64,000 nt of DNA from Fibrobacterota bacterium (GCA_023412475.1 JAEYNR010000017.1:62001-126000), one strand, 5' to 3'; counted from the stretch's first letter, positions 53,550 through 63,808 are shown. Made by a program: numbers and translations. The notes: generated from the sequence alone by a model not told the origin.

Positions 53550-54819
53550 TACTTTTTTTATTTGACATAATCAGAAGAACCGCTCCGGCAATAAACAAAA
53601 CCGAAATAGAGGACATTCCGATTCTGGAAGCCAGTATAGATTCCAGACCTGCCTTACGGGTCAGATAAGCCACACTTCCCACAACTGCAGGACCCAGAAT
53701 TACCGCAAAGCGACCTACCACATTATAGTATCCAAAGTATTCGGCAGCCTCATGCTGAGGGATGAGCTTTCCGAAGTACGATCTGCTCAGAGCCTGGATT
53801 CCACCCTGGGCAATACCAGTCACCCCTGCCAGAATGATATAATCCAGCTTGGTTTTTAACATCAGAGCACCAAATCCGCAAACAAGAATGTAGATTAATA
53901 TACCTATGAGAATCATAGTGTGGGCCCCGAATCTGCGGGCGAGCACTCCAAAAAACAATGCTGACGGAAACGCTACAAACTGCACCACAATCAGTGCAAC
54001 CATCAGTGATGTCGGGGTCAGGCCTATTGACATTCCGAAATCGACCGACATAAGTACAAATGTATGCACACCATCGATGTAAAGCCAATATGCCAGGAAA
54101 AAAAACAGTATCGTCCGGGTGTTAAGAATTTTAAGAGTCGTCTTACGCAACCTGGATAAGCTGTCTTTAAAAATTACCATCACCCCGGAATACTTTTTGT
54201 AAACAGGTTCACGAACATAAATAAACATGGGAATTGAAAACATAAGCCACCATACTGATGCAGTCATGAAAGAAGTTCGGATCGCAGTTGATGCGCTGTC
54301 AAGACTGAACATGGCTGGTTTCTGTACCATAAAAACATTAAACACAAAAAGAATACCACATCCCAGATACCCCAGAGAATACCCCATAGAGGACACCATA
54401 TCCATTTTTTCTTTCTCAGCTATATCCACTATAAGAGCATTGTAGAACAATTCTGCACAGTTGTACCCTACACAAGCCAGAGCGAAAACAACCAATGCAC
54501 TGAACCATTCTCCCTGATTGATAAAGAAAAGCAAACCGGTAGAAATGGTCCCCAGAAGCACGAAAAAACCTAGCAGTTTCTTTTTGGCTACTCCCGAATC
54601 AGCCAAAGCCCCTAGAATTGGTGAGAGCAGTGCTACCATCAACCCTGCAGCAGCATTACCAAACCCAAGCCGCGCAGTACTCAAAGTAGCCTCAACTCCA
54701 CTACACCAGAAACTTTTAAAGAACACCGGAAAAAAACCCGCCATCACCGTCAGAGCAAATGCGGAGTTAGCCCAGTCATAGAAACACCAGGATACCATCG
54801 CTTTTTTGTTGTAAGCCAT
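53521..54819 (-). CDS. MFS transporter of the UMF1 (Atg22-like) family
   Basis: The 432-residue protein has about eleven or twelve membrane segments and the UMF1-specific opening SWCFYDWANSAFALTVMAGF, then LGALADSG, and GIAQGGIQALSRSYFGKLIP in the second half. Bacterial members are uncharacterised permeases; the substrate is unknown. It lies 5 bases after the upstream exported protein gene and overlaps the SpoU gene. Confidence 0.88.
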   Translation of the reverse strand: MAYNKKAMVSWCFYDWANSAFALTVMAGFFPVFFKSFWCSGVEATLSTARLGFGNAAAGLMVALLSPILGALADSGVAKKKLLGFFVLLGTISTGLLFFINQGEWFSALVVFALACVGYNCAELFYNALIVDIAEKEKMDMVSSMGYSLGYLGCGILFVFNVFMVQKPAMFSLDSASTAIRTSFMTASVWWLMFSIPMFIYVREPVYKKYSGVMVIFKDSLSRLRKTTLKILNTRTILFFFLAYWLYIDGVHTFVLMSVDFGMSIGLTPTSLMVALIVVQFVAFPSALFFGVLARRFGAHTMILIGILIYILVCGFGALMLKTKLDYIILAGVTGIAQGGIQALSRSYFGKLIPQHEAAEYFGYYNVVGRFAVILGPAVVGSVAYLTRKAGLESILASRIGMSSISVLFIAGAVLLIMSNKKSSVTALYGND

Positions 54820-54824
54820 ATTAT

Positions 54825-56105
54825 TCAGGTTTTCTTTTCTTTCTTTTCTGCCGCAGGAAAGAGGACATTGTTAAGAATAAGCCGGTATCCGGGAGAGTTC
54901 TTGTGGAGCTCGAGCATGGTGGGCTCATCCCCAACTGCATGAGTATAGTCTTCCGGATCATGTCCACCCAGATATGCGAACTGCCCCTTTCCGAAAATGC
55001 CATGAATGTAGTTAACCATATTGGTTCCTGGAACTTCAGCCAATACTATTACGCTTTTTTTTATCACATTTCGATTAAAAGAGGTAAGAAGTCCATGATA
55101 ACCTTTAATGGTCTTACTATGATTCTGCACCAGCATTGTAGGAACCGGGTCGAGTTTTGCGCTAAAATCAAAAATTACAAAATCTCTGGCATCCAGGCGA
55201 AGAGGCGTATTCACCAGATTGACATCTATGTTACCGAAACAGGACTCGAAAGGATCGGTGACTACCTGAAAATTTTCAAATGCCATACAGTTACCAAAAT
55301 CGAGCTTTTCTTTGTACTGAGGATCTATGCCATCACCATCATACTCTTTTGCAACGATATCGGTGCCCAGTGCAGCAAGAGTGATTTCCAGAGTGTTTGT
55401 GGCACTGCACATTGCAAAGAGAAACCCGCCCTTCTCCACAAATTGGCGTATTGCCAGAGCAACGGCCTTTTTGCAGTCAGTTACTTTAGAAAAACCCAGT
55501 GAACGGGCTAACTGTTCAAGCTCCATCTTCTGACGCTGATACCACTGACTTTGAGAGAAGCTTTTGTAGAATTTGCTGTATTGACCAGTAAAATCCTCAT
55601 GGTGCAGATGCAGCCAGTCGTATTTAGAAAGTTTACCGCCCACCACGTCCTTATCGTAGATCTTGTCGTAGGGTATGTCTGCATAAGTTAATGCCATGGT
55701 CACAGCATCATCCCAGGGAAGTTTGCCTGGAGGAGTGTAGACAGCAATTTTGGGAGCCTTTTCAAGAAAGACTTTCTCCATATTGTTGTCTTTAATGGTG
55801 GATTGAACAGAAACCCAGTCATCTGCACTGATTTTTACAATTTTTACACCTGCGACTCTGGATTTCAATTCAAAATCCGGAGAATCATCTAAAGCAAATG
55901 AGCCACCCCGGTAATTAAGCAGCCAGGAAACCCGCATACCCGCCTCAAGCATTTTGTAAACAACACCATAGGCTTTGAGATGATCTGTCTGAGTGTTGTC
56001 CATGGGAATAAGCAGCATAGCTGAAACTGATTTTATCCCCATAAGGCAGAAAATGACCAGTAAGACACTGGTCCGGAAGAATCTGCATGCCAATACCGGC
56101 CTCAT
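54825..56105 (-). CDS. Conserved exported protein, family unassigned
   Basis: The 426-residue product has an N-terminal signal peptide or anchor (about 8-30). It includes a segment of the kind AVYTPPGKLPWDDAVTMALT, then IYDKDVVGGKLSKYDWLHLH and later GGFLFAMCSATNTLEITL, which reads like a class-I amidotransferase-type or gasdermin-unrelated Rossmann fold with a cysteine at the nucleophile-like position. Homologues in Bacteroidota are sometimes labelled asparagine synthetase B, but no such domains are seen here. It is in a row with aspS and the UMF1 transporter. Function unknown. Confidence 0.5.
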   Translation of the reverse strand: MRPVLACRFFRTSVLLVIFCLMGIKSVSAMLLIPMDNTQTDHLKAYGVVYKMLEAGMRVSWLLNYRGGSFALDDSPDFELKSRVAGVKIVKISADDWVSVQSTIKDNNMEKVFLEKAPKIAVYTPPGKLPWDDAVTMALTYADIPYDKIYDKDVVGGKLSKYDWLHLHHEDFTGQYSKFYKSFSQSQWYQRQKMELEQLARSLGFSKVTDCKKAVALAIRQFVEKGGFLFAMCSATNTLEITLAALGTDIVAKEYDGDGIDPQYKEKLDFGNCMAFENFQVVTDPFESCFGNIDVNLVNTPLRLDARDFVIFDFSAKLDPVPTMLVQNHSKTIKGYHGLLTSFNRNVIKKSVIVLAEVPGTNMVNYIHGIFGKGQFAYLGGHDPEDYTHAVGDEPTMLELHKNSPGYRLILNNVLFPAAEKKEKKT

Positions 56106-56111
56106 ACTACC

Positions 56112-57941
56112 TCAACTGAACTTTACTGTTTTCAGATGCAGTTCCTTTAATTGCCTTTCAGTAACAGGACAGGGAGCTTTCATCATCAGATCCTGTGCTT
56201 TCTGATTCATGGGGAAAGTGATCACCTCCCTGATATTTGGCTCATCAGCAAGCAGCATGATCATACGATCCACTCCGGGAGCAATTCCTCCATGAGGTGG
56301 AGCACCATATTTAAAGGCATTTATCATGCCCGCAAACTTACTGTCAACTTCCTCTTTAGAGTAGCCAGCCAGTTCAAATGCCTTATACATTATTTTGGGG
56401 CGATGGTTTCTGATAGCACCGCTGGAGAGTTCGATTCCATTACAGACAATATCGTATTGATATGCCAGAATCTGTAGCGGATCCTTATTCAAAAGAGCAT
56501 CCATTTCCCCCTGAGGCATGGAAAAAGGGTTGTGAGAAAATTCTATTTTCCTGGTTTCTTCATTAAGCTCATACATTGGGAAATCGGTAATCCAGCAGAA
56601 CCGGTAAGTGTTTTTACTTATAAGATTAAGTTCTTCTCCCAGATGTGTACGGATCTCACCGGCAATCCTGTTTGCCCGCTTCTCATCATTACAGATAAAG
56701 AAAGCAACATCCCCGGAAGCGGTTTTCAGCTCTGCGGCAAGAGCATCTAATCTCTGTTTATCCAGAAACTTGGCTATAGGTCCTTTCACCTCAGTATCGC
56801 TCCAGGTAAGATATGCCAGTCCCTGTGAACCAATTGATTGTGCAAATTGCACCATGCGGTCGAAAAATGCTCTGGGTTGAGAAGCACCATTTTTAACCAC
56901 TATCGCCCTTACCACTCCGCCCTGAGCAACAGTAGATGCAAATACTTTAAAACCAGAACCATCAAAAAGTGAAGATACATCTTCGATCAAAAGCGGATTA
57001 CGAAGATCTGGTTTATCGGTACCATAATGAAGCATCGCTTCACGATAAGGAATTCTGGTGAAAGGGGGTTTGTCGGCTTCCCAGGTACTAAAACTGCTAA
57101 AAACACTATTAAGTACCTCTTCAACGACCTTGAAAACATCCTCCTGAGTAACAAAGGACATCTCTATATCCAACTGATAAAATTCCCCCGGACTTCGATC
57201 TGCCCTGGCATCTTCATCGCGAAAGCAGGGAGCAATCTGGAAATAACGATCAAACCCGGCTACCATTAACAACTGTTTAAACTGCTGCGGAGCCTGGGGA
57301 AGGGCATAAAACTTACCAGGATGAAGTCTGGAGGGAACCAGAAAATCTCTTGCCCCCTCAGGAGACGAACTGGTTAGAATAGGTGTCTGAAACTCGTTAA
57401 ACCCTAACCCGGTCATCACCTGACGCAAATGTGCAATAACTTTTGAACGCAAAATTATATTCTGATGAATTTTACTTCTCCTGAGGTCCAGATACCTATA
57501 CTCCAGGCGCATCTCCTCAGGAATAGCATCCTCAGGAAAGACACTGAATGGAGTTGCATCACACTCTCCTAAAACCTCATAGTCATCCGCTACCAGTTCT
57601 ATGGCTCCACTGGGCAGCTTGGGATTCACATTTTCAGCAGATCTCTGAGCAATCACCCCATCAAAACGAACCACAGTTTCTTTGGAAACATGAGCCAGTA
57701 TTTTTTGAAACTGTTGCTCAGGGTAGATAACCACCTGAGTTATTCCATAGTTATCCCTCAAATCAATAAAGAGGACTCCCCCATGATCACGGCGATTGTG
57801 AACCCAGCCGCTTAAGCGTACTCTGCTTCCGATATGCTTTTCCCTCAGTTCGTTACAGGTGTGAGTCCTATATGAATGGATGCCTTGATTAGTTGTGTCT
57901 GAGGAGCTTGTGTTGTCCTCCAGCTCTTCTACAGATGCCAT
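56112..57941 (-). CDS. aspS: Aspartyl-tRNA synthetase
   Basis: The class II enzyme charges tRNA-Asp. An N-terminal OB-fold (RVRLSGWVHNRRDHGGVLFI), motif 2 (FRDEDARADRSPGEFYQLDIE), the bacterial GAD insertion (about 310-410) and motif 3 (GIAPGVDRMIMLLADEPNIR) are complete. I use the ATG at 57941 (609 residues); the frame is open back to a GTG at 58037, but the extra 32 residues lie outside the fold and look like leader. Some bacteria without GatCAB charge both Asp and Asn tRNAs; this cannot be judged here. Confidence 0.93.
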   Translation of the reverse strand: MASVEELEDNTSSSDTTNQGIHSYRTHTCNELREKHIGSRVRLSGWVHNRRDHGGVLFIDLRDNYGITQVVIYPEQQFQKILAHVSKETVVRFDGVIAQRSAENVNPKLPSGAIELVADDYEVLGECDATPFSVFPEDAIPEEMRLEYRYLDLRRSKIHQNIILRSKVIAHLRQVMTGLGFNEFQTPILTSSSPEGARDFLVPSRLHPGKFYALPQAPQQFKQLLMVAGFDRYFQIAPCFRDEDARADRSPGEFYQLDIEMSFVTQEDVFKVVEEVLNSVFSSFSTWEADKPPFTRIPYREAMLHYGTDKPDLRNPLLIEDVSSLFDGSGFKVFASTVAQGGVVRAIVVKNGASQPRAFFDRMVQFAQSIGSQGLAYLTWSDTEVKGPIAKFLDKQRLDALAAELKTASGDVAFFICNDEKRANRIAGEIRTHLGEELNLISKNTYRFCWITDFPMYELNEETRKIEFSHNPFSMPQGEMDALLNKDPLQILAYQYDIVCNGIELSSGAIRNHRPKIMYKAFELAGYSKEEVDSKFAGMINAFKYGAPPHGGIAPGVDRMIMLLADEPNIREVITFPMNQKAQDLMMKAPCPVTERQLKELHLKTVKFS

Positions 57942-58292
57942 ATTGAAATCCGCCACAGTAAAATCCTTTATTGGAAATATTTTAGAATTAAAAGGAGAAA
58001 ATATATTCAGGTTAGCACCTCTACCAGTCGATTGCACTAATCACTCAATATAGCTTTTTTATAAAAACAGGCACAACCAATTGGTAAAAACTCTTTGTCT
58101 GCTGAATCGGGAAAGAGAGCCCTGAGATTTAATTGGTGATTTTGGGATAACCTGGCCCCACCTGCTGCACAACTATCGTGCTACATCAAAACACAGGCTG
58201 AATTCTATTGGTTTTTGAGTTGATGAACCAACCCATACATGTTATAATTCTGAGTATTCAAAATTAAAAAAGAACAGTACTCCTAAGAGCAT

Positions 58293-60071
58293 ATGCAAAC
58301 TAATCGCAAGCAAAAAAGAAAAAAAAAACATAGCCTTAAACGACCCTCAAGTGATTTCTCACAGGTTCAAGACAGCTTGCTTTCTATAGACAACGTAAAC
58401 AAACTCGCCAATGCTTTTTTCAATAATACCACCGAAGGGATTTTGATAACCGATAAAAACCAGACCATTCTCAAGATAAATCATGGCTTTTCAACCATTA
58501 GCGGCTATTCTGAGGAATCCGTTATTGGAAAAAAGCCTTCAATATTAAAATCCAACCGCCATGATGCATCATTTTATAAACAGATATTTGAGACAATCAA
58601 CAAAAATGGCAAATGGAAAGGAGAGATCTGGAATCGCAGAAAAAATGGTGAAATCTACCTCCAACTGCTCTCAATAGTCCCCATCTATGATGAAACCGAT
58701 GAAATAGGTCTCTATTTCGGTCTTTTCACCGATCTATCCCAATACATTAATAATACTGAGCAGATTCAAAACCACACCTACTACGACATGCTGACCAATC
58801 TTCCAAATCGTATTCTGCTTCATGACAGACTCAGCTTCATGATCAATCATGCCAAACGCAACAACCAGAATATGGCAATACTTCTTATGGATCTGAACCG
58901 GTTCAAACTAATCAACGATACCCTTGGGTTTTCTGCCGGCGACTCTCTTCTACAAACCATAGCAAACCGTCTGAAATCCTGTTTACGTGATGTAGATGGG
59001 GTATTCAGACTGGGTGATGATGAATTTGCCATCTTACTGGAGGAGATTTCGCAACCACAGGATGCTGCGCGGGTGGCAAAGAGGCTTCTGTCTGTCTCTT
59101 CTCAGCCTTTTCAATTCTATGACCATGAGCTATATGTAACTGTCAGTCTCGGAATAAGCATTTATCCCACTGATGGAGAAGAAGTTGAGGTGTTGCTGAA
59201 AAATGCAGAGGCTGCGATGAACAGGGCTAAAGAGCTGGGTATCAATAACTACCAGCATTATATGCCCACCATGAATGCAAGGGCTTTTGAACAGTTGACT
59301 TTGGAACACAACCTGAGAAAAGCACTTCAAAAAGACCAGTTTTTAGTTTATTACCAGCCACAGGTCGACATGAGGACCCAAAAAATTATCGGTGCAGAAG
59401 CCCTGGTTCGATGGCAACATCCGGAACTGGGAATGATCTCACCAGCCCAGTTTATCCCAATTGCCGAAGAAACCGGGCTTATACTTTCTTTGGGCGAATG
59501 GGTGCTTAGAACTGCCTGCCAGCAGGCAAAAAAATGGTACGATCAACTAGGAGCAACATTTAGTATATCTGTCAATCTTTCCTCAAAACAGTTCCAGCAA
59601 CAAAATTTTGTTTCCACTGTGAATAGAGTGCTCAAGGACATCAAGCTTCCCCCAGAGCTTCTGGAGCTTGAAATAACCGAAAGTATGGGCATGAAAAATC
59701 CCGAACTCACTCTTAAAATACTCAACGAACTCAAATCAATGGGGATCAACATTGCCATTGATGATTTTGGGACTGGATATTCATCTTTAAGTTACCTCAA
59801 AAGATTCCCTATCGACACTCTGAAAATAGATCGCTCCTTTGTCTCTGATATCATGACTGATTCAAACGATGCTGCAATCGTAGTAGCAGTGATAGCACTG
59901 GCACACTCTCTTAAACTCAAAGTAATTGCAGAAGGAGTTGAAACAGCTCAACAGGCCGATTATCTTTTGAAGCATAGGTGTGAACAAATTCAGGGTTTTC
60001 TTTTCAGTCCTCCGGTACCTGCTCACGATTTTGAAAAAATTATCAGAAAGAACCTGCTGCCAAATCAGTGA
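58293..60071 (+). CDS. PAS-GGDEF-EAL protein, cyclic-di-GMP turnover
   Basis: The 592-residue soluble protein has a PAS domain (about 40-150), a GGDEF domain (about 160-325) and an EAL domain (about 335-585). The cyclase site reads RLGDDEFAIL, so the second glycine of GGDEF is replaced by Asp; activity may be lost or reduced. The phosphodiesterase site looks complete: EALVRW, ELEITES, DDFGTGYSSL, IAEGVET and QGFLFSPP. It is therefore most likely a phosphodiesterase with a regulatory GGDEF domain. It overlaps the convergent tcdA gene by 29 bases. Confidence 0.88.
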   Translation: MQTNRKQKRKKKHSLKRPSSDFSQVQDSLLSIDNVNKLANAFFNNTTEGILITDKNQTILKINHGFSTISGYSEESVIGKKPSILKSNRHDASFYKQIFETINKNGKWKGEIWNRRKNGEIYLQLLSIVPIYDETDEIGLYFGLFTDLSQYINNTEQIQNHTYYDMLTNLPNRILLHDRLSFMINHAKRNNQNMAILLMDLNRFKLINDTLGFSAGDSLLQTIANRLKSCLRDVDGVFRLGDDEFAILLEEISQPQDAARVAKRLLSVSSQPFQFYDHELYVTVSLGISIYPTDGEEVEVLLKNAEAAMNRAKELGINNYQHYMPTMNARAFEQLTLEHNLRKALQKDQFLVYYQPQVDMRTQKIIGAEALVRWQHPELGMISPAQFIPIAEETGLILSLGEWVLRTACQQAKKWYDQLGATFSISVNLSSKQFQQQNFVSTVNRVLKDIKLPPELLELEITESMGMKNPELTLKILNELKSMGINIAIDDFGTGYSSLSYLKRFPIDTLKIDRSFVSDIMTDSNDAAIVVAVIALAHSLKLKVIAEGVETAQQADYLLKHRCEQIQGFLFSPPVPAHDFEKIIRKNLLPNQ

Positions 60072-60819
60072 CCGCTTCATTGTCCTCAGCAGATCTTTTA
60101 ACTAAAAGTCTTATTGCCTCATGTGCAGCCACCAATCCAAATACTGCCGGCATATAGGAGATACTGCCCAGTGATGGTCGTTCCCTCCCCCTCTGGAAAC
60201 TTTCCTCACCGTCCATTTCAGAGACCATTGCTGTGTCTACGGGTTCAATTGAATACACACATCGTATACCGGTGTAAACATTCTGTCTGTGAAGTCTTTT
60301 ACGGATAATTCTGGCCAGTGGACATATCCTTGATTCAGAAATATCTCCGGTACGCACCAGCAAAGGATCCATTCTGGCTGCAGCCCCCATAGAGCTGACT
60401 ACCATTTTTTTATCGGTCACCGCCCGGACAAGAAAAGAAACCTTTGACGAAACACTGTCGATTGCATCTATTACTACATCCATTCCATCTATCAGCCCTG
60501 CGGCATTTGACTGGTCGATGAAAACCGGTTGTTTATCGATGATACAATCCGGGTTGATCTGTTTAAGCCGCATTGCAGCTACATCCACTTTTCTTTGTCC
60601 AAGTGAATCTTCCACAGCAAGCAATTGACGATTAAAGTTACTGTACTTTATATGGTCAAAATCGACTAACCGGACATAGCCCACTCCGCTGCGCACCAAT
60701 GCTTCAGCGGCATACGCTCCCACACCCCCAAGCCCGGCTATGACAACCGATGAAGCAGCCAGTCTGTTTAATGGCTCTTTACCTAAAAGCAGTTCTGTAC
60801 GGGTAAATCTTTTTTCCAT
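60043..60819 (-). CDS. tcdA: tRNA threonylcarbamoyladenosine dehydratase
   Basis: The E1-like (ThiF/MoeB) enzyme cyclises t6A37 in tRNA using ATP. RFTRTELLLGKEPLNRL, the ATP-binding GLGGVGAYAAEALVRSGVG, FDHIKYSNFNRQ and DAIDSVSSKV are all present in 258 residues, matching TcdA (YgdL/CsdL) rather than ThiF. No ubiquitin-like partner gene lies beside it. Confidence 0.9.
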   Translation of the reverse strand: MEKRFTRTELLLGKEPLNRLAASSVVIAGLGGVGAYAAEALVRSGVGYVRLVDFDHIKYSNFNRQLLAVEDSLGQRKVDVAAMRLKQINPDCIIDKQPVFIDQSNAAGLIDGMDVVIDAIDSVSSKVSFLVRAVTDKKMVVSSMGAAARMDPLLVRTGDISESRICPLARIIRKRLHRQNVYTGIRCVYSIEPVDTAMVSEMDGEESFQRGRERPSLGSISYMPAVFGLVAAHEAIRLLVKRSAEDNEAVTDLAAGSF

Positions 60820-60884
60820 TTTTTTTTTTATTTTCTTGTTTCGTAACTATTTAGCTACAACCAAATTACCAAATTAAAAGACCT

Positions 60885-60985
60885 AATCAGCTAATTGTGA
60901 TCGGTAGTTGCCAAATCAGTGAGTCCTTTTTTTCCCATTTCCTGTTCTTATTTCGAATTTCGTTTTTCGGATTTCGTGCTTATTT
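60885..60985 (+). repeat. Copy of the dispersed TTTCG-rich repeat, 3' of tatD
   Basis: It carries AATCAGTGAGTCC, CCCATTTCCTGTTCTTATTT, TCGAATTTCGTTTTTCGGAT and TTCGTGCTT in the same order as the copies at 14439-14596 and 26559-26716. It ends 14 bases before the tatD stop codon, as the others end close to the stop of a minus-strand gene. Confidence 0.7.
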
Positions 60986-60998
60986 GTCTAAAGTTGCT

Positions 60999-61763
60999 TT
61001 ACCTCTTAAAAAGTTTCATGCCATTATTAAAGGTGATCTCTGAAACCATCTCATCGCTGCAGTCCAGAACCGACGAGATCTCTTTTACAATAGAAATAAC
61101 ATTAGCCGGTTCGTTATTTCCAGTATAGCCCCTTGGCAAAAGATCCGGACTATCTGTTTCGATTAAAAGACGCTCAGGATTTACATGTACCAAAGAAGCT
61201 CTTGCTTTGCGGTTGCCCTCAAAGGTCAGTGAGCCGGAAAATGAAATGAAAAGTCCAAATTTCTGAATCCGGCTGACTAACTGCGGTGCTCCGGAATAGG
61301 AATGAATTGCCCCACCTTGGCTTACTCCCTTTTCCTGCTGCAGAAGCTCTGTGAGATCTCCCCAAGCTCTGAGACAGTGGATAGAAACCGGACGATCGAG
61401 CCTTGCGGCTAAGCGCAACTGATCAGCAAATACGCTTAACTGCTCCTTTTCATTGCCTTTTCTTAGAGAATAATCAAGACCAATCTCCCCTACGCCAGCC
61501 TCTGGAAACGACTTGAGAACACACTCCAGCTTATCAAGCCATTTTTCTGAACGGGAGCCAACAAACCAGGGATGAATTCCAAAAGCCGGTATAACCGAGT
61601 CATACTTCTGTGAAATTTCTACCACCCTGTCCCAGTCCTGCTCTGAGGTGGCGCAGCAAAGCATTGCACAGACTCCTGCTTTAGAAGCCCGCTTCATAAT
61701 CAAATGAAGCTTCTCTCTGAAGCGCTGGTCCTGAAGATGGCAATGGGAATCAAATAGTTTCAT
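60999..61763 (-). CDS. tatD: TatD family metal-dependent hydrolase (DNase)
   Basis: The TIM-barrel enzyme has the metal ligands in FDSHCHLQD (residues 4-12), GIHPWF, GEIGLDYS, IHCLRAWG and the final ETDSPDLLP. TatD proteins are 3'-5' exonucleases and proofreading deacylase-like hydrolases. The length of 254 residues is normal. A dispersed repeat follows the stop codon. Confidence 0.92.
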   Translation of the reverse strand: MKLFDSHCHLQDQRFREKLHLIMKRASKAGVCAMLCCATSEQDWDRVVEISQKYDSVIPAFGIHPWFVGSRSEKWLDKLECVLKSFPEAGVGEIGLDYSLRKGNEKEQLSVFADQLRLAARLDRPVSIHCLRAWGDLTELLQQEKGVSQGGAIHSYSGAPQLVSRIQKFGLFISFSGSLTFEGNRKARASLVHVNPERLLIETDSPDLLPRGYTGNNEPANVISIVKEISSVLDCSDEMVSEITFNNGMKLFKR

Positions 61764-62187
61764 TTTGTGCTTTTAAGAAAACTGAGCAGACTGGATATTA
61801 ACTCAGATTAAAATACATCAGGATTTCTTTTATCCTAAGGGGTGTGATTCCCGTAATATACTCAACTACATGCATTGGGAAGAATAGCACGCTTTCGAAG
61901 ACGCAGGGCAAATCCAGGCGATGATATATCCAGGTCTTTAAAAGCCCCACTTTCCGCATTTTTAATGATAATCGCTCATTTTGATCAAATAACGCAGGTT
62001 CATCCTGAACGAATCAAAAAAAGATACCTAAAAAGGCAAATTATAGTCCCAGAAAAGAGCATTTGCTTTGCAATTAGGATTAAACACTTTACAAAACCGG
62101 TCAAATCTTTACAAATATTGATTTTTTCTTTATAAAAAATAGGAAAATTCATACCTGAAAAAGCATCATCCTATTCCGGTTATTGAT
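61764..62187. other. Intergenic region upstream of array B
   Basis: No gene is supported. An AGGAT/ATCCT hairpin lies at about 61821-61836. From about 62090 weak 21-base spacing of A-rich words (CTTTACAAA) is already visible, so array B may start earlier than I call it. Confidence 0.4.
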
Positions 62188-62544
62188 TTATGTTAAAAAA
62201 TCAGAGAAAAATCTTTGCAAATGGGCGAAAATTCTTTGCAAATGGATGAAAATTTATTGTCAAACAACAATTTTTCAATTAAAAACAAAGGACATCCGAT
62301 AAAAAGCCCTGAAACGGCCTATAAAAAAATAGGTTACTGCTATATTAACAAGGAACGTTGTTTGTTGAAACAGGAATGTTCCTTGTTAAAACAGGATTTT
62401 TGTTTGTTGAAATAGAATCGTTGTCTGTTGAACAAACCTTCGTGCTTTATTAATAATAAATAGTGCTTGTTTAACAAACATCATTTTTAATTGAACATAG
62501 GAGAGCCTGTAATTAAAAACAGGGTATATCCCTTTAAAAGAATA
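62188..62544 (+). repeat. Array B: seventeen degenerate units with an exact 21-base period
   Basis: Cutting every 21 bases from 62188 gives 17 units without gaps. Column 13 is A in all 17 units, column 14 is A in 13, and column 4 is T in 14. The middle units (62356-62418) are closest, sharing TTGTTTGTTGAAACAGGAA-like words; the two units at 62209 and 62230 are also near copies of each other. One frame gives a seven-residue pattern RCLLKQE-CSLLKQD-FCLLK but is broken by stops in later units. It ends about 245 bases before the TPR gene. Confidence 0.8.
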
Positions 62545-62788
62545 AGATCGGGTGGTTGCAACACAGATTCTCGACTCGTCAGTAAGCAATAAACCATGGG
62601 GCTGCAGTTGTTTTTTTTAATAATTATAGCCAAATTTCTTTCTTATTCTTTAAAATTCTTATTCTGTTTTCTCCAACTCAACTAACTGTGCCCTTCTATC
62701 GTATTATAGATAGTAGGTCTCAGTGGTTCTTTTATGGTGGTAATATTGCATTTCATTAGCTATTTTCTGTTTTCTCTTCCAATTTATA

Positions 62789-63808
62789 ATGAAATCTAAA
62801 GATTTAACTATGACAACTTACGAACAGTTCAAGTCTTATCTTCGTTCTCATAACTACAGTGCTGCGTTTGAGACAGCACAACGGGAAGCGCTAAAAAATC
62901 CTGCACAGAAAGTTTTCTGGATGAATCAGCAGGCCATAGCTCTGATTAATGCAGGAAATATTAAAGAAGCTACTGAGATTCTAAAAAAGGCTCTCAGTAT
63001 TGATCCAGAAAGCCCCTGGACATTGTTTTTCTACTCAGAAGCAAAGCAGAAATCCGGAGATATAGCAGAGGCTTTAATTGGGTATGAGGAGTTAGTTGGC
63101 AACGAGAAACTTGCCAGACGTGCTCAAAGAGGGGCTCTGGAATGTCTTATTCATCTTAAAGAATGGAACAGGGCACTCGATTGCATTTCACAATGGAATC
63201 TCCCGCCCCAAGAGAGCTGCAGATTTCAAATTCAGGCGCTTACCGGGTTAAACCGTACAGATGAGGCATTTTCTTTATGCAACCTTTGGCTTCAGACTTC
63301 ACCTGACAACAAAGCCGCACTCTGGCTCCTGGTAATGCTGGAGATTTCCCGCTACGGGCTTGATACCGTACGCCTGAAATATGAGCGGTTAGCCAAAATT
63401 CCATCCAAACCGCCAATTTATGGGGAAATCCATGCATACCTTTGCAAAAAATCGGGAAAAATTGATAAAGCAATAAGTCAGTATCAGAAATTGCAGACTA
63501 AAACTCAAGATCCCTCAATATTGCGTAAAAAAGCTTTTGCGCTGGCTAAATCCGGGCAGGAACTGCAGGCCATACCTTTACTTGAAGAACTTTTGCGTGT
63601 CTCACCTGCAGATACTTTTCTACACTCCAGCTACTCAGCAGCCTGTAACCGCAGCAGCAATCTGGAACGGGCCTGGAAATTTTACCATGAACTGTTAAGC
63701 CTTAATCCCGATGATATGCGGATATTCGGACGAATAAAAAAGATACAGAAGAAACTGGAAGAATCATCCGGTGAATCTGATAATTCTGATTCGGAAACCA
63801 CCCTATGA
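62789..63808 (+). CDS. TPR-repeat protein
   Basis: The 339-residue protein is built of about nine helical TPR-like pairs, for example INAGNIKEATEILKKALSID, KSGDIAEALIGYEELV and KSGKIDKAISQYQKLQ. No signal peptide or other domain is seen; the tail is acidic/serine-rich (EESSGESDNSDSETTL). An in-frame ATG seven codons downstream (62810) is an alternative start. The stop overlaps the ATG of the next gene (ATGA), so it likely serves as a protein-binding partner of that product. Confidence 0.75.
   Translation: MKSKDLTMTTYEQFKSYLRSHNYSAAFETAQREALKNPAQKVFWMNQQAIALINAGNIKEATEILKKALSIDPESPWTLFFYSEAKQKSGDIAEALIGYEELVGNEKLARRAQRGALECLIHLKEWNRALDCISQWNLPPQESCRFQIQALTGLNRTDEAFSLCNLWLQTSPDNKAALWLLVMLEISRYGLDTVRLKYERLAKIPSKPPIYGEIHAYLCKKSGKIDKAISQYQKLQTKTQDPSILRKKAFALAKSGQELQAIPLLEELLRVSPADTFLHSSYSAACNRSSNLERAWKFYHELLSLNPDDMRIFGRIKKIQKKLEESSGESDNSDSETTL

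Noticed and set aside
62215..62415. 66-codon frame inside array B
   Set aside because: Same reason as for array A: the frame is a by-product of the 21-base period and the repeat continues past its stop codon.
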